A stretch of 64,000 bases of DNA from DASWJS01 sp036397035 (GTDB lineage: Bacteria; Actinomycetota; AC-67). The notes beneath the pieces were generated by a model that did not search any database, was not told the origin of the DNA, and worked only from the letters and a program-made list of their open reading frames with translations. The stretch lies in assembly GCA_036397035.1 (NCBI GenBank), contig DASWJS010000023.1, forward strand, positions 1-64,000. Reading direction: 5' to 3'. The translations under genes and the position numbers were made by a program. Positions 50,563 through 57,993 of the stretch are shown piece by piece; the first letter of the stretch is position 1; every line of letters starts with the position of its first letter.

Positions 50563-50563
50563 G

Positions 50564-51964
50564 TCAGATCACTCCGAGAATGGCGAGCGACGCCACGATA
50601 CAGATGACGCCGATGAGGTCCATCGTGCTCGTGACGGCCGCGATGCCGTGGTTGTCGGGATCCAGGTCGAACCGGAAGGTGGCGACCGCGGTGACGTAGG
50701 CGACGAGGGCGGCGCCCGCCGTCGCCATGGCGCCCGCCAGGAGCGCGATGCCGGCCATGAACGGCGCGCCGGGACTTGCGAGCCCGAGCGCGACCGCCAC
50801 GATGTGCGCGGTGATGCCGGTGAGTGCGAAGTTGAGCAGCGCCCACGGGCCGGCCAGGGTGATGTCGAGCGCCGCGAGGCGGTCGGGGATCGCGCGCGGC
50901 CGGATCGCCCCGAGATGCAGCTTGCTGGCCAGGCGGCTCGACACGATGCCGCCGAGCGCGCCCGCGTTCTCCAGGAACGCCGGCAGCATGACGAGCAGCG
51001 CCGGGAACGCCAGGAAGCGCGCCGAGCGGTGCTCGATGACGGCTCCGGCGATCAGGTTCACGACGCCGGCGAGCGCGAGCGTCAGCATCGACTCGCGCGT
51101 GATCTGCTTCGCGAGCGACGCGCCGCCGCGGAAGATGGCGACCGCCGCCGGGAGGCAGATCGCGGCGCTCGCCAGGCCGACCAGGAGGCTCGTCGCGCCG
51201 CGCCCGGCCAGGCTCGACGCGGCGTAGAGCGCGGGCAGGGTGATGAGGTCGCCGACGAAGGTGATGAGCGGCGCGGCGACCGAGTCCATGTCCCAGCCGC
51301 GCCTCGACCCGGCCGCCGCGAGGCCGACGGTGACCACCAGCACGAAGACCGACGACAGCAGGCCGCCCAGGACGCTGATCGCCAGGAAGTCCCAGACCGA
51401 CATGCCGGCAAGGCCTGTGGCCGCGGTGACCGCCCGGGCTGCGACCGCGAGGAAGAGCGAGGTCGTGAAGGTCTGAAGCGTCGCCGCGTACACGTTCTGC
51501 GCCAGTAGCCCCTCCCGGTCGCGCGTGAACCGGAACAGGCCGGTCTGGATCGCGGTCCCGAGCCGCGAGCCGAGCGCGCCGAAGATCGCTCCGCGCATCC
51601 CGATCGCCGCGGGGATGAGGATGAAGAGCCCCGGAAGCGCCTCCAGGCGATCGGCCATCGCCCCGAGCGCGAGTCCCGTGGGGATGTTGCCGACTGCCGA
51701 GATCGACAGCGAGACCATGCCCTGGCGGAGCGTGCGGCGCTCGGCGTACCAGTAGCGGACCATCTCGGCGAGGGCGCGGGCCGGCGTGAGCGCCACGCGG
51801 CCGGTGGTTCGAACGGTGCGCCGCGCGGCCAGGGTCGTCGTGCGACCGGTCGTTCGCGCGGCGGAGGCGGTCCGTCGCGCGGCGGCGCGGGCGCGCGGCG
51901 CGCGCTCCTCCGCGCGCTCCTCAGAGGCCGGCGGCGCGGCCGGGTCCGGGGTCGGATTCGTCAC
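50564..51964 (-). CDS. MgtE/SLC41-like divalent cation transporter, two fused membrane domains
   Basis: A 466-residue transporter lacking the cytoplasmic N and CBS domains of classical MgtE. Two homologous membrane halves (about 75-250 and 270-466) each carry the MgtE pattern: PAAIGMRGAIFGALGSRLGTAI in the first and LPAFLENAGALGGIVSSRLASKLHLG in the second. The first 65 residues are an Ala/Arg/Thr-rich, highly basic tail (for example RRTASAARTTGRTTT) of unknown role. The missing CBS gate is presumably replaced by the PhoU-TrkA_C partner encoded next. Mg2+ is the likely substrate. Confidence 0.85.
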   Translation of the reverse strand: MTNPTPDPAAPPASEERAEERAPRARAAARRTASAARTTGRTTTLAARRTVRTTGRVALTPARALAEMVRYWYAERRTLRQGMVSLSISAVGNIPTGLALGAMADRLEALPGLFILIPAAIGMRGAIFGALGSRLGTAIQTGLFRFTRDREGLLAQNVYAATLQTFTTSLFLAVAARAVTAATGLAGMSVWDFLAISVLGGLLSSVFVLVVTVGLAAAGSRRGWDMDSVAAPLITFVGDLITLPALYAASSLAGRGATSLLVGLASAAICLPAAVAIFRGGASLAKQITRESMLTLALAGVVNLIAGAVIEHRSARFLAFPALLVMLPAFLENAGALGGIVSSRLASKLHLGAIRPRAIPDRLAALDITLAGPWALLNFALTGITAHIVAVALGLASPGAPFMAGIALLAGAMATAGAALVAYVTAVATFRFDLDPDNHGIAAVTSTMDLIGVICIVASLAILGVI

Positions 51965-52052
51965 CCCACACCGCCTTCCCCCTCGCGGCCGCCGTCACGC
52001 GGGCAGTCTACGCGGGGGCACGGCCCGTCAGCGGCGGGGTCGAGAAGAAGGG

Positions 52053-53210
52053 CTACGAGCCCATCGGGACGCCGCGTTCGAGGGCGCGGGCGATCACGAC
52101 GCGCTGGATCTGGTTCGTGCCTTCGTAGATCTGGGTGATCTTGGCGTCGCGCATCATGCGCTCGACCGGGTACTCCTTGACGTAACCGTACCCGCCCAGG
52201 ATCTGGACGGCGTCGGTCGTGACCTTCATCGCAGTGTCCGAGGCGAAGCACTTGGCCATGCCCGCCCAGTAGGAAACGTCGGGCGCGCCGGCGATCACCT
52301 TCGCGGCGCTCTTGTAGACCAGCAGGCGTGACGACTCGATCGCCATCGCCATGTCGGCCAGCATGAACTGGATGCCCTGGAAGGACGCGATCGGCTGCTT
52401 GAACTGCTCGCGTTCCTTCGCGTAGGCAAGCGCGTGGTCGAACGCGCCCTGGGCGATCCCGAGCGCTTGCGCGGCGATCGTCGGGCGCGAGTAGTCGAGC
52501 GTGCGCATCGCGTAGGTGAACCCCATGTTCTCGTCGCCGAGCACGTCGGCGGCCGGCGCGAAGTAGTTGTCCAGCACGACCTCGCGCGTGGGCGAGCCGC
52601 GGATCCCCATCTTCTTCTCCGAGCGGCCGATCCCGAAGCCGTCCTTGTCGCTGCGCACGACGAAGGCGGTGATGTTCTTGCCCTTCTTGCCCTCCGGGTC
52701 GGTGACGGCGAAGTAGGTGTAGGTGTCCGCGACGCCGGCGTTGGTGATGAAGCGCTTGGTCCCGTTGAGCACCCAGCCGTCGCCGTCGCGCACCGCGCGC
52801 GAGCGCATCGCCGCCGCGTCCGAGCCGCTCCCCGGCTCGGTCAGGCAGTAGGCCATCTGCCGCTCGCCCGAGACGATCGCCGTCAGCAGCTCCTTCTTCT
52901 GCTCGGCGTTGCCGGCCAGCATCACCGGGATCGCGCCGAGCCGGTTGACGAGCGGGATGAGCGAGACCGACGCCGACACGCGCGAGATCTCCTCGATGAA
53001 CAGGACGAACTCCATCGGGCCGCCGGACCCCCCGACGTCCTCCGGGTAGCCGATCGACATGAGGTCGTTGTCGACCAGCAGCGCGTGCATGTCGTGCGGG
53101 TACTCGTCCTGCTCGTCGATTTCCGCCGCGCGCGGCGCGATCTTGTCCTCGGCGAGCCGGCGGACGCTTTGACGGAACAGCTCCTGCTCTTCGGTGATCT
53201 GGTAGCTCAT
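52053..53210 (-). CDS. Acyl-CoA dehydrogenase (second copy)
   Basis: A 385-residue acyl-CoA dehydrogenase: ITEEQELFRQSVRRLAEDKIAPRAAEID, CLTEPGSGSDAAAMRSRA, AFDHALAYAKEREQFKQPIASFQ, VQILGGYGYVKEYPVERMMRDAKITQIYEGTNQIQR, with the catalytic Glu in IYEGTNQIQ. This is the commoner bacterial short-chain type and differs clearly from the copy at 47596. A TAGGAT box 8 bases before ATG 53210 suggests leaderless transcription, divergent from the receiver-like gene. Confidence 0.93.
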   Translation of the reverse strand: MSYQITEEQELFRQSVRRLAEDKIAPRAAEIDEQDEYPHDMHALLVDNDLMSIGYPEDVGGSGGPMEFVLFIEEISRVSASVSLIPLVNRLGAIPVMLAGNAEQKKELLTAIVSGERQMAYCLTEPGSGSDAAAMRSRAVRDGDGWVLNGTKRFITNAGVADTYTYFAVTDPEGKKGKNITAFVVRSDKDGFGIGRSEKKMGIRGSPTREVVLDNYFAPAADVLGDENMGFTYAMRTLDYSRPTIAAQALGIAQGAFDHALAYAKEREQFKQPIASFQGIQFMLADMAMAIESSRLLVYKSAAKVIAGAPDVSYWAGMAKCFASDTAMKVTTDAVQILGGYGYVKEYPVERMMRDAKITQIYEGTNQIQRVVIARALERGVPMGS

Positions 53211-53218
53211 GGCGGCTC

Positions 53219-53224
53219 ATCCTA
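53219..53224 (-). promoter_or_regulatory. -10 element of a leaderless promoter (acyl-CoA dehydrogenase 2)
   Basis: Read on the minus strand, TAGGAT ends 8 bases before the ATG at 53210. Confidence 0.45.
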
Positions 53225-53253
53225 TCCGCCCGCCCGCCCGGCCCGTCCGCGAC

Positions 53254-53267
53254 GGGCCGTTCGGCCC
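53254..53267. promoter_or_regulatory. Dos-box-like palindrome 1
   Basis: GGGCC-GTTC-GGCCC. Half-sites GGGNC/GNCCC with a 4-base centre match the geometry of the mycobacterial DosR site (GGGAC-TWWA-GTCCC). Its centre is about 61 bases before ATG 53322. It lies between divergent genes, so it is not a terminator. Confidence 0.5.
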
Positions 53268-53321
53268 TGGCTCGCGCGTGCGGCGCTCGGCACAGTTTGT
53301 GCGCCACGAGTGGAGGACGCC

Positions 53322-53756
53322 ATGAACGAGACGGTGCTCGTTGTGGAGAACGATGCCGATGAACGCCGCCGCCTCTCCCTCACGCTGGGCGACGCAGGGT
53401 TCGACGTGATGATCTGTCCCGGCCCGAGCGCGCCCGACTACACCTGCCTTGGCGGGCGAGGCAAGGACTGTCCGCTGATTCAGCCCGCCGCGGCGATCGT
53501 GCTCGACCTTCGGACCGAAGGCGACGTCATGATGCGCGGCACCCCGGGCTGGCAGTTGCTCGACTACTACACCGATCGCGGGCGGCCGGTGGTCGCAATC
53601 GCCGGCGAGGGTGCGTCCGTTCCTCACGACGACGCCCGCGTGACGGTGCTGCCCCGGCACGCCGACGAAAGGCTGATCGTCGCCGCCGTGCGAGCGGCGA
53701 TGCTCCGCGGCGCGGAGGCGGGCGATCGGTCCGGCCGCGACGCCGCGCGCCCGTAG
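53322..53756 (+). CDS. Receiver-like protein with CPG...C-x7-CPL motif
   Basis: A 144-residue protein resembling a response-regulator receiver: TVLVVENDADERRRLSLTLGDAGFDVMI at the start and a phospho-Asp candidate in AIVLDLRTEG. After beta-2 comes an insert with three Cys residues, CPGPSAPDYTC then LGGRGKDCPL, not found in normal receivers. The conserved Lys near beta-5 is absent (TVLPRHAD), so canonical phospho-signalling is doubtful. It shares the Cys motif with the shorter protein at 57664. GGAGG 6 bases before ATG 53322 sets the start. Function unknown; metal, haem or redox sensing is a guess. Confidence 0.75.
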   Translation: MNETVLVVENDADERRRLSLTLGDAGFDVMICPGPSAPDYTCLGGRGKDCPLIQPAAAIVLDLRTEGDVMMRGTPGWQLLDYYTDRGRPVVAIAGEGASVPHDDARVTVLPRHADERLIVAAVRAAMLRGAEAGDRSGRDAARP

Positions 53757-53759
53757 GCG

Positions 53760-54407
53760 TCAGCCTTCGGGCCGGGCGTGGCGCGCCAGGTAGGCGGCGG
53801 CTTCGGCGCGTCGCGCCACCTGCAGCTTCGTCAGGATGCTCGACACGTAGTTCTTGACCGTCTTCTCCGCCAGGCCGAGCGCCTCGCCGATCTCGCGGTT
53901 GGTCTTCCCGTCGGCGACCTGGGTGAGGATCCGCTCCTCCTGCGCCGAGAGCCGCGCGAGCTTCTCGTCCTGCAGCAGGTGCTTGCCCTTGCGCAGCCGG
54001 TCGAGCACGGCTCCCGTCACCTCCGGGTCGAGCAGGGACTGGCCCGCCGCGACGGCGCGGATCGAGCCGACGAGGTCGCCTCCTCGCACCTGCTTGAGCA
54101 CGAAGCCGCTCGCGCCGGCCATGATCGAGGCGAAGAGCGCCTCGTCGTCGGAGAACGAGGTCAGCATCAACACCTTCGTCTCGGGACGCTGCGCGCGGAT
54201 CTCGCGGCACGCCTCGATGCCGCTGCCGTCGCCGAGCCGCACGTCCATGACGACGACGTCGGGCCGGACCTGCGCCGCGCGCTCGATCGCCTCCGCCATC
54301 GACGCCGCTTCCGCCGTCACCTCCAGGTCCTGCTCGTGTTCCAGCAGCAGGCGCACGCCGTTGCGAACGACCTCGTGGTCGTCGACGATCATCACCTTCA
54401 CCGTCAC
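53760..54407 (-). CDS. DosR/DevR-like NarL-family response regulator
   Basis: A 215-residue two-domain regulator: receiver (KVMIVDDHEVVRNGVRLLLE, phospho-Asp55 in VVVMDVRLGDG, Lys105) and LuxR-type HTH (LSAQEERILTQVADGKTNREI). The recognition helix AEKTVKNYVSSILTKLQVARRAEAA is nearly the same as in M. tuberculosis DosR and keeps Lys-Lys-Asn (here K182, K185, N186) that contact the GGGAC half-site in the DosR-DNA structure. It overlaps the kinase gene as ATGA. It probably controls the genes preceded by the palindromes at 53254, 55617 and 57602. Confidence 0.88.
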   Translation of the reverse strand: MTVKVMIVDDHEVVRNGVRLLLEHEQDLEVTAEAASMAEAIERAAQVRPDVVVMDVRLGDGSGIEACREIRAQRPETKVLMLTSFSDDEALFASIMAGASGFVLKQVRGGDLVGSIRAVAAGQSLLDPEVTGAVLDRLRKGKHLLQDEKLARLSAQEERILTQVADGKTNREIGEALGLAEKTVKNYVSSILTKLQVARRAEAAAYLARHARPEG

Positions 54408-55552
54408 GCTCTACGCTCCCCGTCGGGCGCCACGATGATACGCACGCGCGTGCCTTCTCCCGCGGCCGTCCGGATCTCTAGCGCCGCCCCGATCTCGGTC
54501 GCGCGATGCTGGAGGTTGCGCAGACCGTGGCCCGCTGCCGGATCCTCGGTCGCGAAGCCGACTCCGTCGTCGCCGATCTCCATGACGCGATCGGAGCCCT
54601 CGCTCCCGACGCGCAGGCGGATCACCGACGCGCCCCCGTGTCGCACCGCGTTGGACAGCGCCTCGCGCGCGATCTGGACGAGCTGTGGCGCCCGGCCCGC
54701 GAGGAGCGCCGTCACGGCCGGGTCGATGTCTGTTTCGATGCGCGCTTTCGAGCCCGCGCGGAAGCCGTTCGCGAGATCCTCCAGCGTGAGTGCGAGCTGC
54801 TGGTCGGCCGGCCCGCCCGGCGACAAGCCGAAGATGTAATCGCGCAGCGCGCGGATTGCGCCGTCGATGTCGTTGACGGCGGTGGCCAGGCGCCCTTGGA
54901 CCTCGGGATCCGCCGCGACCGCCTCTGTCGCCTGCAACGACATGCCCACCGCGTACAGGGACTGGATCACGCCGTCGTGCAGCTCCTTCGCGATGCGTTC
55001 GCGATCCTCCAGCACGGCGAGGCGGCGCTGCTGGTACAGGGTCTCGTCCACCAGGCGCGCGTTCTCGATCGCGACCGCGGCCTGCGCGGCCAGCGTCACG
55101 ATCGCCTCTTCGTCGGTCCCGTCGAAGTGGCTCGCCCCGCGCTTCTCGGTCAGGTAGAGGTTGCCGAACACCTTGCCGCGGATCGTGATCGGCACGCCGA
55201 GGAACGAGGTCATGGGTGGGTGGTGCGGCGGGAACCCCACCGAGCGCGGATCGTCGGCGATGCGGTCGAGCCGCAACGGGTGCGCATCGTGAATGAGCAC
55301 GCCGAGGATCCCGTGGCCCTCGGGCAGCGTGCCGATCGCCCGCCGCTCCTCGTCCGTCACGCCGTGCGTGATGAAGTCGGTGAGCCGGTTTCCTCCGCCC
55401 AGCACGCCGAGCGCGCCGTACCGGGCGTCGGCGACGTCGCACGCGAGGTCGATGATCTTCTGCAGGACCGCCGGCAGCGACAGCTCGGAGGCGATCACCA
55501 TGCCCGCCTCGATCAGGGCGCGCGCACGCCGCTCCTGTGGCTGCTCCGTCAT
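54404..55552 (-). CDS. DosS/DevS-like GAF sensor histidine kinase, probable haem sensor
   Basis: A 382-residue soluble kinase with one GAF domain (about 15-168), HisKA_3 with phospho-acceptor His192 in ELHDGVIQSLY, and a HATPase ending near residue 378. The GAF segment FPPHHPPMTSFLGVPI...FGNLYLTEK aligns with the first GAF of mycobacterial DosS/DosT. It keeps the proximal haem ligand (His149 there, His111 here) and the distal Tyr (Tyr171 there, Tyr133 here) at the same 22-residue spacing. Mycobacterial proteins have two GAFs; this has one. It is predicted to bind haem and sense O2, NO, CO or redox state. Confidence 0.88.
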   Translation of the reverse strand: MTEQPQERRARALIEAGMVIASELSLPAVLQKIIDLACDVADARYGALGVLGGGNRLTDFITHGVTDEERRAIGTLPEGHGILGVLIHDAHPLRLDRIADDPRSVGFPPHHPPMTSFLGVPITIRGKVFGNLYLTEKRGASHFDGTDEEAIVTLAAQAAVAIENARLVDETLYQQRRLAVLEDRERIAKELHDGVIQSLYAVGMSLQATEAVAADPEVQGRLATAVNDIDGAIRALRDYIFGLSPGGPADQQLALTLEDLANGFRAGSKARIETDIDPAVTALLAGRAPQLVQIAREALSNAVRHGGASVIRLRVGSEGSDRVMEIGDDGVGFATEDPAAGHGLRNLQHRATEIGAALEIRTAAGEGTRVRIIVAPDGERRA

Positions 55553-55616
55553 CGCGGGAAGCGTACCTCCTGGCGGGCGGCCGTCCCCCGGCGAAGCCCG
55601 ACGGCCTTCGCGCAGG

Positions 55617-55630
55617 GGGCCGTTCGACCC
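55617..55630. promoter_or_regulatory. Dos-box-like palindrome 2
   Basis: GGGCC-GTTC-GACCC in the divergent gap between the kinase gene (starting 55552) and the CBS-BON gene (starting 55679). Its centre is about 55 bases before ATG 55679. TACGTT at 55654-55659 would be a -10 box placed as expected for activation from a site near -42. Confidence 0.55.
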
Positions 55631-55678
55631 TAGGTGAGCCCGCGGTGCTCCCGTACGTTCAACGGCGAGGGCTGAGGC

Positions 55679-56290
55679 ATGTCGATATCCGTACGTGACG
55701 TCATGCAGGTGGACGTGGCGACCGTGGAGGCCGGCGCGAACATCTTCGACGTCGCGCGCCGGATGGTCGACCGGGGGATCGGGTGCCTTCCCGTCACGCG
55801 CGACGGCGCGCTCGTCGGGATCGTGTGCCGCTCGGACGTCTTGCCGTTCGAAGCCGACCCCGGCCGGTCCACGCGAATCGTCGATCAGGTCATGGCGACC
55901 GATCTCGTCACGCTCAGCGAGGAGATGAGCATCGCCGAAGCCGCGCGCATCATGGCGCGCCACCACATCCGGCGCGCGCCGGTCATGCGCGGCGCGACGA
56001 TGGTGGGGCTGGTGTCGGAGTCGGACCTGCTCCGCCCGTACGTGCGGACCGACACCGAGATCCTGACCGAGGTCGAGGAGCTGCTCGGGCTGGCGACCTT
56101 CCGCGGTTACAAGCTGCGGTGCGAGGTGCGCGAAGGCGCCGTCACCCTGACCGGCGTCGTGCCCGGTCCGGCGCCGCGAGCGCTGTTGCTGCGGACGATC
56201 CACGCGATCCCGGGCGTCGTCGGCGTCGAGGACCGTCTCAGCGTCGGCGAGCCGACGATCCGGCTGGACGAGGTCACCTACCCGTCGTGA
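55679..56290 (+). CDS. CBS-CBS-BON protein
   Basis: A 203-residue protein: two CBS motifs (about 1-60 and 65-125; MARHHIRRAPVMRGATMVGLVSESDLLR) followed by a BON domain (about 130-195; VREGAVTLTGVVPGPAPRALLLRTIHAIPGVVGVEDRL). CBS proteins such as HRP1 are among the strongest members of the mycobacterial DosR regulon. Position next to the DosS-like kinase, with a Dos-box-like palindrome between them, supports a similar role. BON domains usually contact membranes or phospholipids. Confidence 0.88.
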   Translation: MSISVRDVMQVDVATVEAGANIFDVARRMVDRGIGCLPVTRDGALVGIVCRSDVLPFEADPGRSTRIVDQVMATDLVTLSEEMSIAEAARIMARHHIRRAPVMRGATMVGLVSESDLLRPYVRTDTEILTEVEELLGLATFRGYKLRCEVREGAVTLTGVVPGPAPRALLLRTIHAIPGVVGVEDRLSVGEPTIRLDEVTYPS

Positions 56291-56316
56291 CGGCGGCCGT
56301 GTGAGCCGCGCGGCGA

Positions 56317-56337
56317 GGTCAACGGCCAGGATTGACC
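56317..56337. promoter_or_regulatory. Inverted repeat upstream of the GAF-EAL gene
   Basis: GGTCAA (56317-56322) and TTGACC (56332-56337) form perfect 6-base arms around a 9-base centre, between the CBS-BON stop and the GAF-EAL gene. Different from the Dos-like boxes; possible operator. Confidence 0.35.
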
Positions 56338-56403
56338 ATTGACCGCCCGTTGGTCCGGTACCTACCGTTGCAGGCGGGTCGTGCGCGAACGGGAGGTGCT
56401 CTC

Positions 56404-57585
56404 ATGGCGGAGCCGCATGGGCGACAGAGCACGGTGATGACCGGACGGATCGACGACAGGAACGCGCAGGCGGCGATCGAGCAGATCCTGATGATCGTTC
56501 GCGAGCGCGTCGGCGCCGAGGTCGCCTGGGTCAGCAGGTTCGTAACCGAGTCCGAGACGATCCCGTGGGTGGTCGGCGCCGACGAGGTCGGCGCCGTGCG
56601 CGCCCCTTTCTCGGAGCTGGCGCGCACGGTCCGCGAGCACCGGCGGCCGGTCGTCCTGCGCGACGGCAAAGGGCAGGACGGCTCGCCCCGCGTGGTCGGC
56701 GGCACCTACATCGGGCTGCCGATCGAGACCTCCGACGGCCGATTCCTGGGCGTGTTGTCGTGCTCCAGCCCGCAGGTCCGCGCGCGGCGCGAGGACGACC
56801 TGCGCGCGCTCCGGGTGCTGGCGATGGCGATCGGGCGAGTCCTGGAGGGGGTCGAGCACGACCCCGTCCGCCTGAAGACCGAGGCCGAGCGAATCGACGA
56901 CGTGCTCAACACGACGGGCATCTCGATGGTCTTCCAGCCGATCGTGGCGCTGGGCGACGGGACGCGCGTCGGGCTGGAAGCGCTCGCGCGGTTCGGCGCG
57001 ATGCCCGAGCGCACCCCCGACCGGTGGTTCGCCGAAGCCGCGCGCGTCGATCGCGGCGTGGACCTGGAGCTGGCGGCCGTGCGCGCGGCGCTCGCCCACC
57101 TCGACCAGGTCCCGGCACAGGCGTTCCTGGCGATCAACGCGAGCGCCCGTACGCTGATGGCGCCCGGGTTCGAGCGCATCGTCCGGGACCTGCCGCACGA
57201 CCGCATCGTCATCGAGCTGACCGACCGGCCGACGATGGACGAGCACGAACGTTTCATGCGCGGCGTCGACGCGCTGCGCGCCGCCGGGCTCGGACTCGCG
57301 GTCGACGACGCCGGCGGCGGGTTCTCCGCCTTCAGCGAGATCGCCGAGCTGCAGCCTGCCGTCGTCAAGCTCGACTCGCTGCTGGTGATCGGCGTCGCGA
57401 CCGACCCGGTCCGCCGGGCGCTCATCGCGGGTCTGGTCACGCTGGCGCGCGAGATCGGGGCCACGACCACCGCCGAGGGCGTCGAGGGCGAGCTGGAGGC
57501 CGGGGTGCTCGCCGAGCTGGGCGTGGACTGCGGGCAGGGCAAGCTGTTCGGCGCGCCGGCGCCCATCGGCGCCGAGGGCGTCTGA
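56404..57585 (+). CDS. GAF-EAL cyclic-di-GMP phosphodiesterase
   Basis: A 393-residue protein: N-terminal GAF domain (about 20-150) and EAL domain (about 165-390). The EAL catalytic set is largely intact: GLEALARF (EAL-x-R), AINASARTL (Asn), VIELTDRP (Glu), AVDDAGGGFSAF (DD), VVKLDSLLV (Lys), TTAEGVEGE (Glu) and CGQGKLFGAPAP (Gln). It can therefore be active, although DDAGGG and ELTDR depart from the usual DDFGTG and ELTES. ATG 56404 follows GGGAGG by 7 bases; a TTG start 24 codons earlier is rejected. Confidence 0.88.
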   Translation: MAEPHGRQSTVMTGRIDDRNAQAAIEQILMIVRERVGAEVAWVSRFVTESETIPWVVGADEVGAVRAPFSELARTVREHRRPVVLRDGKGQDGSPRVVGGTYIGLPIETSDGRFLGVLSCSSPQVRARREDDLRALRVLAMAIGRVLEGVEHDPVRLKTEAERIDDVLNTTGISMVFQPIVALGDGTRVGLEALARFGAMPERTPDRWFAEAARVDRGVDLELAAVRAALAHLDQVPAQAFLAINASARTLMAPGFERIVRDLPHDRIVIELTDRPTMDEHERFMRGVDALRAAGLGLAVDDAGGGFSAFSEIAELQPAVVKLDSLLVIGVATDPVRRALIAGLVTLAREIGATTTAEGVEGELEAGVLAELGVDCGQGKLFGAPAPIGAEGV

Positions 57586-57601
57586 GAGTCCCCGCCGCCG
57601 G

Positions 57602-57615
57602 GGGTCGAAGGACCC
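57602..57615. promoter_or_regulatory. Dos-box-like palindrome 3
   Basis: GGGTC-GAAG-GACCC, a perfect palindrome in its 5-base arms. Its centre is about 55 bases before ATG 57664, the same distance as palindrome 2. Because it also follows the EAL gene stop by 16 bases, a terminator role is not excluded for this one. Confidence 0.45.
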
Positions 57616-57663
57616 TGGCGATCCGCCGCGTTGCCGCACCATGCTGAACGCGAGGTGGATGCG

Positions 57664-57918
57664 ATGAAGGCGCACCAGACAGACGCGGCGCGTCCGACCA
57701 CGCTGGTCGTCGGACGGGACTCCCCGCAACGGACCAGGCTCTGCAACGCGCTCGTTTCCCAGGGGATGAGCGTCCTGGTCTGTCCGGGGACCCCGCCCTG
57801 CATCCTTGACCACGAGGATCGGTGCCCCTTGCTGCACGTCGCCGACCACATGATCGTGCTCGGACAGGGTCAGTCGCCGACCCGCCTGCGGTGCTCGCGC
57901 GCCTTCATGGCCCGCTGA
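57664..57918 (+). CDS. Short receiver-like protein with CPG...C-x7-CPL motif
   Basis: An 84-residue protein similar to the N-terminal half of the receiver-like protein at 53322: PTTLVVGRDSPQRTRLCNALVSQGMSVLVCPG, then a Cys insert (CPGTPPC then ILDHEDRCPL), then HMIVLGQG where the phospho-Asp of receivers would be but is replaced by Gly. It stops before beta-4, so it is not a complete receiver. GAGGTGG 5 bases before ATG 57664 supports the start. It may be a metal-binding or redox-sensitive adaptor; this is speculation. Confidence 0.7.
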   Translation: MKAHQTDAARPTTLVVGRDSPQRTRLCNALVSQGMSVLVCPGTPPCILDHEDRCPLLHVADHMIVLGQGQSPTRLRCSRAFMAR

Positions 57919-57993
57919 CCCGCCGCGGCCCGGTTTGACCGCCGCGCTCCCGGCCGCAATCCTGTCCGGCACGCTCGAAAGAAGGGGGACCGC

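Noticed and set aside
56317..56337. GGTCAA-N9-TTGACC as a member of the Dos-like box set
   Set aside because: Its arms and spacing differ from the three matching palindromes. It is kept only as a separate inverted repeat.
57928..57943. Possible fourth Dos-like box before ccr
   Set aside because: GGCCC followed by GACCG has the wrong half-site and spacing; it does not fit GGGNC-N4-GNCCC.
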